NCBI RefSeq assembly: GCF_030272615.1
Contig: NC_081405.1
Coordinates: 160,042,317-160,106,316, forward strand
Origin: Cryptomeria japonica
Taxonomy: Eukaryota; Streptophyta; Pinopsida; Cupressales; Cupressaceae
DNA length: 64,000 nt
Direction of reading: 5' to 3'
The notes under the pieces are model-generated. The model ran no database searches. It was given only the letters and a program-made list of their open reading frames with translations, and was not told the DNA's origin. Made by a program: the position numbers and the translations under genes. Shown here piece after piece: positions 1-13,100 of this stretch (position 1 is the first letter of the stretch; every line of letters begins with the position of its first letter).

Positions 1-292
1 CCGTGCCTCTGTTGTGCAAGTCCATGTATCTTTCCCTAAGGTAATGTACCTTAGTCTTGCAAGTCCATCAGGTGCATGTTGCTCCTTGGCAGTAAGCTTA
101 AAATTTTGTAATCAATTTTATTTATATTGTGAGTATGATTCTCACTATGGTTTTTACCTGATTGATTTTTTCACATAAATATGGTGTTCATGTGTTGATG
201 GTTGATGGTTTTAGTGTTATTATTAAATATTGTTTAATATTAATTAGATTATATTAGAAGTGTTCCATACTGATTCACTCCCTCTCTCAGTT
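1..292 (+). repeat. 3' part of a copia-type LTR (fragment)
   Basis: The segment resembles the last third of the LTRs of elements A, B and C further along. It has a short hairpin (GTGAG at 129-133, CTCAC at 141-145) followed by the conserved run of T after 'ctatgg', and it ends in 'ctgattcactccctctctcag', the same kind of ending as the other LTRs. No primer-binding site follows, so this is probably the end of a 3' LTR or a truncated copy. The upstream part lies outside the window. Confidence 0.5.
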
Positions 293-295
293 TTA

Positions 296-805
296 TCATA
301 GGTTTAACATGGGAAGTATATCATATGAATGCCTAATCAATTCATTAGTCCAATGTATGACATTCCATGCTTGCTGCTTCATATCTTCAAGCTCTATTAA
401 ATTTTCATTTCCATTGTGGATAGGAATATCAAAGATCCTCTTCTTATTGTAAATGGGATGCAATCTATTTTCACCGTCTTTATCCCTTATTTCATCTGAA
501 ATCCACATGTTCTCTGCTTGAGCTGCCAAGTCCAAGTCCATTTTGCAATGATCCCTTATTTTTGCTTCATGATCATCCACACAATTGGCCCAAAGGTCTT
601 TAATATTTGGCACATGTCTAAAATATGACGCTTTCACCTTGTTAAATGTACTAACATGATCAAATTTACTCCTTTCTATTTGCAAGGGCTTTAAAGAGAA
701 CTTTAACAATTTAGTCTCCACATTCTTAGTTGCTTTCATTTCCAAGCAAGAATGAGCACCAACTCTTATTGGCAGTTGGAAGCATGGCTTATGTTTATTG
801 ACCAC
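296..805 (-). CDS. Unrecognised open frame, 169 codons
   Basis: An uninterrupted minus-strand frame that opens with a GTG codon rather than ATG, so the start is not supported. The predicted protein is hydrophilic and rich in Lys, Asp, Glu and Asn, without an obvious membrane segment, repeat or catalytic motif. I do not recognise the family. A frame this long in AT-rich DNA is unusual by chance, so it may be a decayed coding fragment, but nothing in the surroundings supports a function. It lies between an LTR fragment and a foldback repeat. Confidence 0.15.
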   Translation of the reverse strand: MVNKHKPCFQLPIRVGAHSCLEMKATKNVETKLLKFSLKPLQIERSKFDHVSTFNKVKASYFRHVPNIKDLWANCVDDHEAKIRDHCKMDLDLAAQAENMWISDEIRDKDGENRLHPIYNKKRIFDIPIHNGNENLIELEDMKQQAWNVIHWTNELIRHSYDILPMLNL

Positions 806-883
806 TAGTTTATGAATAGGAGCAAACTTGGCTTTGAATAATGTCTACATAAAAAATCCAGACAAATACTTTATTTATGAATA

Positions 884-1260
884 GGATATCATACAAAGCC
901 AAGGTTGCAACTATTCATAAAAACCAATTAATGTAATAATAAGGGTAGGAAACTCATGCCAAGGGTAGATGAGCGATTTGGGATTCCAAATTTGAAGGAA
1001 ACAAACTCTTTTAACACATTTTTGAGTGCCAGTAAATGTAAGTCACACATTAAAGAAAAACAATACCCACATTTTTGAAAGGAAACCAACAAAAAATAAA
1101 GTTGTAGTTAACTAGGACTCAAAAATATGTTAAAAGAGCTTGTTTCCTTCATATTTAGTGGCCTAAATTGATTAGCTACCCTTGGCACAAGTTTCTTGCA
1201 TTTATTCTTACTTTAATTGGTTTTTGTGAGTAGGAGCGACCTTGGCTTTTTATGATATCC
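884..1260. mobile_element. Foldback / long-TIR element (MITE-like)
   Basis: The two halves are inverted copies. The left arm starts ggatatcat and contains 'aaagccaagg', 'aaaaaccaatta', 'gccaagggtag' and 'gaaggaaaca' in order; the reverse complement of the right arm, read from 1260 back to about 1110, gives the same series. Arms are about 150 bp and diverged, around a central spacer of about 75 bp. No ORF is present. I did not find a convincing target duplication. A partial extra copy of the right end (aggag..acttggcttt) lies at about 808-843. The structure fits a Mutator-type or foldback MITE, but the superfamily is inference. Confidence 0.6.
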
Positions 1261-1675
1261 TTTCCACACCCTCAACCCCCCAAATTTGCATGCCCTAGTT
1301 CTTTACAAGGATGTCATGGGTGTAACACGCTTGACCCTCAAAAACCCTATGCCTAAGGCTTTAAATGGGGATCAAGGATGTTGACATCCCCGACCCTCAA
1401 AAACAAGGATTTTGGTTTTCCTAATGAGGGTTCCTTTTTAGTTTAGATTTCTTAGTTAATTAGATAATTAGTGCCTATTAGTTAATTGTAGCTTTATCTT
1501 CCAGGTTTGAATTTCAAATAAAATCCAGTAAGTAGCTAAAATTGAAAGATTGTATAATTTTCCATAATAATGTATTACTCACTCAATTTGTTTTTTTCAC
1601 GTAAAGTTGGCAATGTCTGAAGAAAAGGTGGTACCCATGAAGTAAAAATTCAATTGTCACCTTCCTTCGACCAAG
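1261..1675. other. No recognisable feature
   Basis: AT-rich sequence with many short stops in all frames. I see no repeat boundary, RNA gene or domain here. Confidence 0.4.
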
Positions 1676-2187
1676 TTGGTCTCAATGAATAGAAGTACAA
1701 CTGATACTGACTTGGGGCATGTAGACTTACAAGATTTCTCAAGGAGGATGTCAAATTCAGATGGTAAAATAGTATGGGCTACAGCCTTGGTCCACTTGGG
1801 ATTGGTGCTAGTTGGAGGCTTCCCTACAATCTCCAAACTTAGTGCTAGCTTGTGCCATGAACTATGTTAGACAAGAGAAGAGTTTAGAGCTGGTTGGGGG
1901 AGATCATCCTAGATATCTCCCCTGATGCAATTAAAGCAGAATTTCACATCCCTCGACATGACCAATATGCCAAAGTCTCAGTGACTGATGGAGAGCAATA
2001 TTATGCCACCTAAAATAATCCAATGGTGTATATCAATGGCCAACTATTTGAGAATTCAAAGAATAGCTCACAACTAAAACAAATAAAGATGGTCCACAAA
2101 GCTTACTTGCATGTAGATGTCAGGGATTATGTCACTCCCCTAAGCAAGTGGGCAGGTTTGTTGGATGCTAAAGAGATCAAGCTATGA
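1676..2187 (+). pseudogene. Unidentified coding-like remnant
   Basis: Two plus-strand open stretches in different frames follow each other: 1676-1870, then about 1921-2187 with one internal TAA at about 2008. The second stretch reads like coding sequence (motif YLHVDVRDYVTPLSKW near its end) and closes in TGA. A frameshift and stops separate the parts, so if it was a gene it is broken. I do not recognise a family; it could be the 3' end of a transposon ORF, because the following 300 bp recur in inverted orientation near 59127-59400. Confidence 0.2.
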
Positions 2188-2195
2188 ACTCTCTA

Positions 2196-2495
2196 CAAAT
2201 ATTTATTGTGAAGTATTTATGCAGTTTTCGTGTGAAAACTTCTACCAAACTTGCAAAATTTGAATGAATATAGTTTAGATTTCAACATTTCTAATTTATG
2301 TTAATGATTCAAAAAAAATTGTTACTTGGTATTGTTGATAATTTAATGATTTAATTGTAAAAGATAACTTGATTAGACCATGTTTTGGAAAGCTCACAAG
2401 GATTCTCGTCCTGCATGTGCACATTGGATATGGCCATATAGTTAGATGAATACTAAAAATTTGCTAATTAATTTGCACCTTTGGTGATCAACAAG
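2196..2495. repeat. Left copy of an inverted repeat pair (with 59127-59400)
   Basis: This segment matches the reverse complement of 59127-59400. Shared blocks in order are 'ttattgtgaag', 'gttaatgattcaaa', 'aaaagataacttgattaga', 'atgtgcacattgg', 'tatggccatatagtt' and 'cctttggtgat'. Similarity fades on both sides. The pair brackets copia element D. Confidence 0.65.
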
Positions 2496-2689
2496 CAATT
2501 ACAAGATATCCAAAAATGATATTCTCTCTTGAAAAGTGAAGTTAACTCCAAGGCTATGGAAGGCTAGGTCTTAGATGTGTAGGGAAAATCAATGGGAATA
2601 AATGTGATTGTTTTCAAGGTGGCCACTATTTCTTTAACACTTCAAGATGAAAACTGTGGAATGAGACTTCACAATCTTCTCACAATATT

Positions 2690-3400
<711 letters not shown>

Positions 3401-3416
3401 CCCCCCCCCCCCCCCC
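3401..3416 (-). other. Polypurine tract of element D (G16)
   Basis: Sixteen C on the plus strand are a G16 run on the coding strand, directly before the 3' LTR. This is where the plus-strand DNA primer of an LTR retrotransposon lies. A pure G16 is longer than usual and could have grown by slippage. Confidence 0.7.
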
Positions 3417-6416
3417 TTAAGCTTTACTTGGGGAGTTCACATCAAACCCTTCAACGGGTTGCAAACCAAGATTTTTACAATGAAATTGGAACTTTTCTTT
3501 ACAAAGTGGATTTGTTAGAATATCAACAACTTGATCTTCTCCCTTTAAATATAGAAGTGAAACTTGCTTGTCTTCAATTTGTTCTCTAAGAAAGTGGTGT
3601 TGGAGAGTAATATGTTTGGTCCTTGCATGGAAGATAGGATTCTTAATCAAGGCAATGTCACTTTGATTGTCACAATACAAAGGTATTTAATCTTGTTGAG
3701 GTAGCACCAAATATTCAAGCAATCTTCTAAGCCATAAGGCTTCTTTAGAGGCATTAGTGCATCCTTTATATTCAACTTTTGTGGAACCAAGAGATGTAGA
3801 CTATTGTTTCTTACTATTCCAAGATATTACACCTGATTGAAATAAAGAAACAATATCTACAAGTAGATTTCTCATCATTGGGATCTCCCCCTAGATCTAA
3901 ATCAATACATATTTTTAAAATAAGATCACAATTTGCATCATAAAACAAACCATTAATAGTTCCTTTAATATATCTCAAAATCCTTTTTGCAACTTTAAAG
4001 TGAGTTTGTTGAGGTTTAAACATAAATATAGAAACTAAACTCACACTATAAGCAATATCTAGTCTAGCAAGAGTCAAATAATTTAAACTTACAACTAGTT
4101 GTCTATATAAAGTAACATCAACTAAAAGAGTTTGCATATCAAGTATTAAGTTTGTTCCTAATTCACAAGGAGTAGAAACATGATTAGCATCATTCATTTT
4201 AAATTTGTCTAAAATATCTTTGAGCATATTTACTTTGAGATAGGAAAATTCCTTGAGGTGTTTGCCAAATTGCATTCCCCCCCAAAAAAATGTAAAAGTC
4301 CTACATGAATCATTAGATTTTTTTGTTTGAATTGAAACTTAATTCCAGATATCAAATTATTGAAACTTGCAGTTAGAATTAAATCATCGAAATATAAAAT
4401 AATAATCACAATCTCATCTTCAATATGTTTAATATATACATTTTGATAATTTTTGCTTCTAATAAAACCTTGAGAAAGAAAGAATGTGTTTATCTTAGAA
4501 TACCATTCTCTAGGAGATTGTTCCAAACTATAAAGTGATTTCTTTAACTTGCAAACTAAATGTTCATTACTTTCCTTAATAAAATCAAGAGGTTGAGACA
4601 TATAAATTTCCTCAAGTAAATCACTTTAGAAAAGCACTTTTAACATCCATCTGATGAATAGGCCAATGCATAATAGAAGCTAAAGCAAGAACTAGTTTAT
4701 CAAGAGCAAAAGTTTCATTATAATCTAAGCCTTCAATTTGAGAAAAGCCTCTAGCTACTAATCTATCTTTAATTTACTAACTTCATTATTTGCATCCAAC
4801 TTAGTTTTATATAGCCATTTACAAGAAACAATATTTTTACCTCAAACCATTTAGGCTTCCTTTTAGAAGTAATAGAATCATTACAAGAAGAAGAATCATT
4901 AGGACTAGAATTATAATGATCATCAACACTATCACTTTGAGAAAGATATGCATTAAGAGGTGATGGGGTTTAGAGAAGGAAGTTTGTCCTCGACAACCAC
5001 AACTTTACTTTCAACAAATTCATTATCCTGCACTTTAGAACAATCATGAATACCATTTTCAGCAATACAAACATCTCTAGAAACTTTAACTTTATTAGTG
5101 ATAGGATTGCAAACTCTATATGCTTTAGAATGTTCATCATAAACAACAAATATATAAGGAGAAGATTTAGAATCCAACTTTTGCCTTTTTTTGTTTAGGT
5201 TTATGAACATAAGAAATGGAACCAAAAATCTTAAAATGTTATAAATTGGGCTTTCTACCGAACCAAGCCTCTTCAGAAGTTATATCCTTTAAAGCTTTGG
5301 TAGGTGTTATATTAATGAGATAAGTAGCACAAGCCATAGCTTCAACCTGAAATTTATAATCCATATTCTTAGTATGCAATAAAAATCTATCCATTTCAAT
5401 AAATGTTCTATGCTTCCTTTTCGCTACAACATTTTGTTGAGGCGTACAGGGAATAGTAAGATCATGTTTAATACCAAAAGATTTCAAATAACCATTAAAA
5501 ACATGATTCACATATTTCTTACCATTATCAGTTCTAAGTATTTTAATCTTAAAACCAGATTGCCTTTCAACAAACATATGAAATTCAATAAAAATATCAA
5601 GAACTTGATCCTTACTATGAAGAAAATAGAGCCAAGTTCTTCTTGAATAATCAACAACAATTGTAAGAACATACCTTGATCCTTGAATATAGGAATTCTC
5701 CATGGGTCCCAAAAGGTCACTATGAATGAGGCGTAACTTATGATTTGCCCTCCATGATTGACCTTGTGGAAAGAGATTCCTATACATCTTACCACTCATG
5801 CATCATGTGCATACAATTTTAGAAGGAACAATACTAAGCAATCCATCTGCCATATTTTGTTTTTGCATCAAAGCAATATTACTAGAATTTATGTGGCCAA
5901 GTCTTTCATGCCAAACATTAAAATCAATGGTAGTAAGTAAAGAATACTTGGAATGAGAAAATTCATAAAATTTGAATAAGTTATCATTATCCACTTTAGC
6001 ATTAGCAATAACTTGGTTATGCTTTGGATCAATAATATAACACATGCCCTTATAGAACTCAATCTTCTAATCTTGGCAAAGCTTAGCAATAGAGATAAAA
6101 TTTCATTTTAATTAAGGAACATAAAGAACATCATGTAATTTACCATTAGGCACATTCACATCACCAATAGATTCTACTTTACAACTATAATTATTAACAA
6201 GTTGAACAGGAAGATTCAAAGTATTAGGTTACATAAAATCAAAAATTTCTTTATGAGAAGTAACATGTTGAGATGCATCGAAATCAATAATCCACTCAAG
6301 AGGCTAAGAAACATTATAACTACATGTAAAATCATGATGAGATTGTTTACCATTATTATTCAACTTTTTAGGATTAGAGTTATTTGGATGATTATTTGGA
6401 GTCACGGGCTTTTTAC
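3417..6416 (-). pseudogene. Element D pol: protease, integrase, RT, RNase H (decayed)
   Basis: This is the pol part of a copia polyprotein, made as one precursor and acting in the virus-like particle. Downward on the minus strand: protease remnant near 6270, where the expected D-S-G motif reads D-F-D; GAG-pre-integrase (6045-5803, WHERLGH motif); integrase core (5799-5239) with catalytic Asp in VVDYS and RTDNG, but the usual catalytic Glu of the NGV.ER segment is Lys; a connecting region at 5225-4953; RT (about 4850-3820) with LKKSLYSLEQSPREWY and YFDD at 4394-4383; and RNase H (3680-3417) with YCDNQS and RTKHI. Several stops and frameshifts break it. E1 interrupts it between the gag zinc knuckle and the protease. 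Confidence 0.85.
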
Positions 6417-7965
6417 TGTATGCTCAGATTGTGGTACCTGCATGAGAGAGGCAAACAACACAAACACACCAATGGGACATTATGTTAGAGATAAAAAATC
6501 ATTAGAACAAACAAATGAAACAAAGATATTAAGTGCATCTCATTGTTATCTATCTCCAAGGATCCTTCAAATCAAGGTGGCTCTTAGCTTGGAATAGGAC
6601 TTGATCTATAGGATGACTACCAAAAGAATGAGGGATAGGTGATGATTCTAAGATCTACATGGAAATGCAACTAATATCTTAGTGAAATATTTAGATATGA
6701 AACTAGATGATGATATGATGCAAGATATTGATATGAAGCTAAATTAACATGAAAATGATGTTAAGATGATATTAAGCTAATATGGAAATGAAGCTAGCGT
6801 GATATTACTAACATGATATGCAAAACATGATAAATCAGATCTATGATGCTACTAAATGATCTAAAATGCTATTATCAAAGAAAGGCTAACAATGCTTGAT
6901 GAAATGAGACTATAAATTAGATGCACAAAAGACTTGATATGAGAATGAAGAATGAGAATTCTATTTATAGGAAAAATAGGGCAATAGAGGGTTGAGATTG
7001 AATAATCTCAACAAGGGCTAGGATTGAAAGTTATCAATCCATGTGAGGGATTCAATCAAATCCCAAGTTGACAAATGCCACCTTGAGAGAGTTTGAGAGG
7101 AGATATAAGAGGAATTAAATGATTGAGTAGACATGGAGGTTACCTTAGGAGGTAAGGTTGTGGTTAGGTTAGTGGATAACCAATGGATAAAGCCTTTACC
7201 CAAGGGGTAAACTCTTGTGCAAGGATTAATAGGATAACTAGGGTCAAAGCCATGAGTGCTTGATGAGACCCTTTGGTTAGATGAGGGTTAAGTGAGAGAG
7301 AAAGTCTCTAACCATGTGGGAAGGTTGAGTTAACCATTAATGGTTAGGAAGAATTTGGGGATAAATTTGTAAGAGTCCTTCCAAATTTGGGGGAACTCAA
7401 CAAGTTAGCTTGTTCAATGGATAAAGCTTTAAATGCATTTAGAATACTTTCTTCCAAATTTGAGAAGTGACCTCCTCAAATTTAGGGAAAGGACATGATT
7501 AGGAGTTGATTAGGCTAATTAAAAGGGTTTAGAATAATCTAGAAGGCTCTAGAAGAGGTTTAGGAGGCAAGTGAGAGATGTAGGATTTTGCAAGTGGGTG
7601 AGGGAAAAAAAAATTAATTAAAATAAATTTAATTTATTTTAATTTTGGTTGCAACTTGCATTTGTAGGATTTTGCAAGTGGGGGGGATTTAATTAAATGT
7701 AAATTGAGTTAAATGGGAAGAGGATTTTAATTAAATAAACAAGATTTTTTTAATTAGATGGCTTAGGGTATTTAATCAAACCTTAGTTTAATTAATGGAT
7801 TAGGTTTTAGAAGAAAGATGTTTAAAAAAATCTTCAATTTGATTAATAGGTTAATTAGAAGAATATGGATATTAATTAAATCTCAATTTAATTAATTGGA
7901 AGAAATAGGGATAATTAAATGAATAAAATTCACTTAATTTGTTGTGCAACTTTTAGATGTCTACA
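6417..7965 (-). repeat. E1 3' LTR
   Basis: Nearly collinear with 46980-48543 for 1.55 kb, including the conserved edge 'agattgtggtacctgcatga' and the other edge 'gttgtgcaacttttag.tgt'. A TATA-like motif (CCTATAAATAG on the minus strand) lies at about 6961-6972 and is also present in the other LTR near 47497. Differences between the copies are mainly substitutions and small indels. Confidence 0.9.
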
Positions 7966-8857
7966 TTTTGCCCCTCTTTGAGTTAACGTGTGACCACATG
8001 TTTCAAAGAAAAACGCTCAATTTGTTGTCAAAAATTTTCAATATGATGTTGTTGCCAAAGTTGTCGATATGATTCCTTGGATATGAAAAATTAATTTGAT
8101 ATGAAAATTTGATATGAGACTGATGTCTATATGAGACTGATATGAAATTGATGTTGAGATTCGCTAAGATGCCCCAAATATGAAGAATTGATTTGATATG
8201 AAAAGTCGATATGAAGCTGGTGTCGATATGAGACTGATATAAAATTGATGTCAAGATTTGATATGATAATGCCCCCTCAGGAGATTGTTCGTGCACTAAA
8301 GGCATGCATGATCTCTCGAAAGAAGAAGAAAGCTATTTGAAAGATAGAAGATTGGATAGTTGATGACATGCATGGGTTTGATGAGATTGATTAGATTGAT
8401 TGGATTGATAAGATTGATTAGATTGAGATTAAGTCTAGTTTCAAGAATGACACCTCCTGTATAAGACAAAGATGATCAAAACGTCTGGTTTCAAGAACGA
8501 TATATCTTGTATAAGACCTGATCAAAATGTCTGGTTTCAAGAAAGATACATCCTGTATAAGACATGATAGAACGGATCAAAATAAATGGATTAATAGAAT
8601 TGATAAGATTGGGATCAAGTCTGGTTTTAGGATTGACACCTCCTATATAAGACAAAGATGATCAAAGCGTTTGGTTTCAGGAATGATATATCCTATATAA
8701 GACTTGATCAAAACATCTGGTTTAAGGAAAGATACATCATGTATATGACATGATAGAATGGATCAGATGAAATGGATTAATAGAATTGATAATATTGGGA
8801 TCAAGTCTGGTTTTATGAATGACACCTCCTGTATAAGACAAAGATGATCAAAATGTC
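7966..8857 (-). other. E1 interior next to the 3' LTR
   Basis: Begins with the polypurine tract (7981-7966 on the minus strand). It then holds diverged copies of 'gatatgagactgatg' (8040-8260), and from 8432 a hierarchical tandem repeat. The minus-strand open stretch 8305-8003 is built of these repeats and is not a recognisable protein. The start resembles the start of the E2 interior at 30046 ('gatgccccctcgag' there, 'aatgccccctcagg' here), showing that E1 and E2 are related. Confidence 0.6.
8432..8857. repeat. Hierarchical tandem repeat (about 190 bp unit)
   Basis: A sub-unit of roughly 45-60 bp, 'gtctggtttcaggaa.gata..tcctgtataagac', recurs in sets of three, and each set is closed by 'gatcaga.gaaatggattaatagaattgat'. 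Two complete sets and part of a third are seen. The third is cut by element A and resumes at 22705-22810. Two further isolated sub-units occur near 24207 and 24247. Confidence 0.8.
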
Positions 8858-10053
8858 TGTTGGCATTATGGACGAATTGACTATGTATTGCATTGATGTT
8901 TTGTCATTGATGTCAACACTAGCTGTTATGGTTGGTTACTGACAGACAGGTTTTGGTTACTAGTAGAAGATCTAGTGTTACCGACAAAGGAGACTATCTG
9001 TTGGACACTTCCGACATGTTTAGATCAATGAAGTATGTTTGATTTTATGTGTTACATGTTCCTGGAGCATGTTTTGGTTAGTTGGTATTGACTTGGTAAT
9101 CAGATGCTATCATACACTCTTACCGGCATTGGTTTAAGGTTTAACCGACAAAACTTTCACTAAGGAATCTTGATAGGATGCATAAGTGGTGTTGGTGTGA
9201 CTTCTAGATGGATTTCAGGATGCTGAAGATGTTCTTTGATCGTGCTTCAACTCCTTGAAGACATTTCTTTGGCATGGTGGACCCAAAATAGGTCGGTATC
9301 TATCTAGGTTATGGATCGGTATCATGATAACATGTTCTCTACACGTTACCAGGATGCTTCAGGATGTTCTATGGATTGGTTATTGTTGTTTTGGTCTTAA
9401 GCCGACATGGCGTATCATTGTAATATCTTTTAGGTGGCTGACCTAATTGGTTTAGGCCTTAGGGTTGGTATAAAATGATGTAAGATCTCATTGTAATAAA
9501 GTGTCGTGGTATTGGAATGCAATATCATATGCAGAGGTTATTTGGTCGATCATAGGCGATCAAATTGGGATTAGGGAAGAGGTCAAAGGCCTCCAGTATT
9601 GAGCTTAACTGGGAGTGTAATTAGGTATGGTAGATGCTATCTCTGTCAGTTCATTATTCTGGATTGTTGTCCATTTATCTTGAGATGGTTTTGCCTCTTT
9701 ATAGTCAATGAGACACTTTTGCAATGAGCAGCATGCTCTAGGCAATGTGCCTTCCTGCATGTGCAGTCCCCTCATTGTATCACATACTTTCTGCAAAAAG
9801 TATCATCTAATTGTGGGTAGGATTCCCACCATAGTTTTTCCCTTTTCGAGTTTTCCATGTACAAATCATGGTTTTATGTGGTATGGTTGCATTGTGTTGA
9901 TTATTTGTTTCATTGTTAAGTTTTATTGCTTACTGGTATCTGTTTCTTCTTTATCGGTACTTAATCTGGTTAAAGGTTATTAAGTGGATTTAATGATATA
10001 ATCTGTCAACAACTGATTCACCCCCCCCCGAGGTTCAACCGGTTACCCTAACA
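8858..10053 (+). repeat. Element A 5' LTR
   Basis: Starts TGTTGGCATT and ends CCTAACA, with the primer-binding site 2 bp further on. It matches 14657-14701 plus 21520-22704 along its length. A TATA-like 'ggtataaaatg' lies near 9468 and a GTGGG/CCCAC hairpin at 9813-9829. Stretches such as 9255-9446 that look open have no protein meaning. Confidence 0.92.
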
Positions 10054-10055
10054 AT

Positions 10056-10067
10056 TGGTATTAGAGA
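10056..10067 (+). other. Primer-binding site of element A
   Basis: TGGTATTAGAGA, a slightly mutated form of TGGTATCAGAGC, the complement of the 3' end of the initiator tRNA-Met used by many plant copia elements. It lies 2 bp after the 5' LTR. Confidence 0.85.
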
Positions 10068-10111
10068 TTTGGTCCTCTTTTGCAGAAGCTTAACCGCTTG
10101 AGGTAGATCCT

Positions 10112-13100
10112 GTGGAAGCTAACACTTCAAATCCACCGGCAACTATTTTCAGAAGAGAAATCCCTAAGCTTGATGGAACAAATTATGGGATATGGAAAAT
10201 CCAAATGGAGACTCATCTTAGATGTCTTGGCAAGGATATTTGGGAGATCACTAAGAAAGGATACACACCTTATGATCCAGCATCTGGCAATCCTGCTCCT
10301 ACAAACTTGGATAAGAATATTGAAAATGATTGCAGAGCTAGAGAAGCCCTCTTATGTGCACTTACTGACCAGTAGATCATGGGATTGACTAATAAATCAC
10401 TAGCAAGGGTTATGTGGGATAAATTGAAAACTCTAAATGAAGGCGATCCTACTATCAAAATTGATAAACTTGATGGTTACCGGGTAAGATATGAAAACTT
10501 GAAGATGGAAGATAATGAAAGAATTGTTGTGTTTATGGAAAGAGCAACTAAGATTGTTATGGGAATTCAATGTTGTGGACAATTTTTGAGTGAAGATGAA
10601 ATAGTTTCCAAAGTCTTGAGTGCCCTTCCACTAACTTACAAGATTAAGGCAACTACAATTAATGAGTTGAGGACAATGGCTAACTCTTCAGTTAACAGAG
10701 AGATTCTTATGGGGAAATTATCTTTTTTTGAGCTTGAAGAATTTGGATCTTCTGGAGCTGTAAAGTCTGAACCTTCTTCTCATGCATCATCATCATCTAT
10801 CAGCAAAAGTGATTGGAAAGTCTTGTATGCAAAAGAATTAGAAGATATGAGGAAATAAGATGAAGAATTTGAGCAACTTGAAGCCTTATTCGCTAGGAGA
10901 GTACCTAAAGGTCCGACAGGAAGTAAGTATGAAGGAAACACACCTTTTAAATGTTTTGCATGTAATAAGATTGGTCATTTTGCATCTAGATGTCCTGAAA
11001 GGAATGAAAGATTTGAGGAAAGAGTTAAGAAATCATTTAAGCCTAACCAGAACAAATATAGATTCAAGAAAAGTAAAGAATGCTACATAGCGAATGAGGA
11101 AGGACTAAGTGATGACTCTAGAGATGAACTGATAAAAGACTCTGCTAGTGGATCCGACAATGTAAAGGAATGGGTGTTCTATGCTTTAAAGGAAGATGAA
11201 ACAGAACCGGCTATCATGAATGAAGGAAATGCCCTAGTGGCAAAATTTGAAGATAAGGATGAATGGGTAATTGATAGTGGATGCTCACATCATATGACTG
11301 GTGATAAGAGAAATTTTTTGTCCTTGCAAGAATACAATGGCAGTCAAGTCAGATTTGGAGATGACAAAGCATGTATGATCAAAGGTAGAGGTATTATTTC
11401 TCTAGATGGTAAGCATAATACTGATAATGTCTATTATGTAGAAGGTTTAAAACATATTCTTTTGAGTGTTGGTCAATTGGTGGACAAGGGTTTCCAACTT
11501 CAGTTTAAAGATAGAAAATGCAAAATCATTAACAAGACTAGTTTGGAGATTGCAACTGGTACTCAGACTGGAGGTAATATCTTTCACTTGAACACTGGTA
11601 ATAAGACATGTTTGATTTCTCATATTGATGAAAGTTGGTTATGGCATAAGAGGTTGTGTCATGTTAATTTTGATTGTATTGTTAAGATCAGTTCAACTAA
11701 GGCAGTTAGAGATATGCCTAAGATTATGAAGCCTCATAATCCGGTATGTAAGGAATATCAATTGGGAAAGAAGTTAGAAGTTATTTTAAGAGAATACATG
11801 ATAAATCTAATGATGTACTTGATTTGATTCACACTAACTTATGTGGTCTAGCAAGGACTAGAAGCTTTCAAGGTGATAGGTATTTCATGTTGATTACTGA
11901 TGACTATTCTAGGATGATGTGGGTGACTTTTCTAAAGGAGAAGTCTGAAGCCTTTGAGAAATTCAAGATCTTTAAAGCAAAGGTTAAAATAGAAACTGGA
12001 TTGAAAATCAAATGTCAAAGATCAAATCAAGGCGGTGAGTTCACTTCTCATGAATTTAACAGTTACTGTGAGACAAATGGAATTAGGAGACATTTATCTG
12101 CACTTCAGACTCCTCAGCAAAATGGAGTAGTGGAAAGAAAGAAAACCATTTTGGATGCAACAAGATCTATGATGATGGAAGCCAAATTTCCTCACATCTA
12201 TTGGAGAGAAGCAGTGAGTACATCAGTCTACACATTCAACAAAGTTCACATCAAAGGTGAAATCGGTAAGACCCCTTATGAATTATGGTTTGGACATACA
12301 CCTACTGTTAAATATTTCATAATTTTTGGAAGTAAATGCAATATCAAAAGAGATGATTCAATTGGAAATTTTGATCCTAGATGTGATGAAGGGATATTTC
12401 TTGGTTATTCAATTCAAAGCAAAGCCTATAGATGTTATAAAAAAAAGATTACAAAAAATTGTGGAGAGTGATAATGTGAAAGTGGATGAGCAGTACATAA
12501 ATCAATCTATATCATATGACAGGGAACCTACAGTGGAAATGATCATAACTGAACCGACAATACCTCAACCGATACATGAAACTAAGATAGTTACACCAAC
12601 ACAATTATAAAAATAAACTATGACTGATGATTAGAGCAGTGAACCTGAAGTTCAAAAGACACCAAGGTATGTAAGATTAAATCATTCTACAGATCAAATT
12701 ATTGGAGATAGGAACAAGGGAGTTATGGCAAGAAGAAAACTGACAAATGAAGAGGTATGTCTTATTTCTCAAATTGAACCGGCATCTATTATTGAAGCTT
12801 GTAAAGATAAACATTGATTAAAATCTATGGAAGATGAATTAAATCAGATAGAGAAGAATGAAACTTGGACTTTAGTTCCCCAACCTAAGAATAAGAATGT
12901 TATTGGAACTAAATGGGTTTTCAGGAATAAACTGAATGAGGATGGTCAAGTTGTAAGAAACAAGGCTAGATTGGTTTGTAAAGGATATTCTCAAATGGAA
13001 GGAATTGATTATGGTGAGACATTTGCACATGTGGCTAGAATTGAAGCAATTAGACTATTTCTTGCCTATGCAGCTTATAAGAGCTATAAGGTTATCAAAT

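Noticed and set aside
8432-8857. CRISPR-like spaced repeats
   Set aside because: Units are diverged, spacers are themselves repeated, and the setting is a plant retrotransposon; no cas genes.
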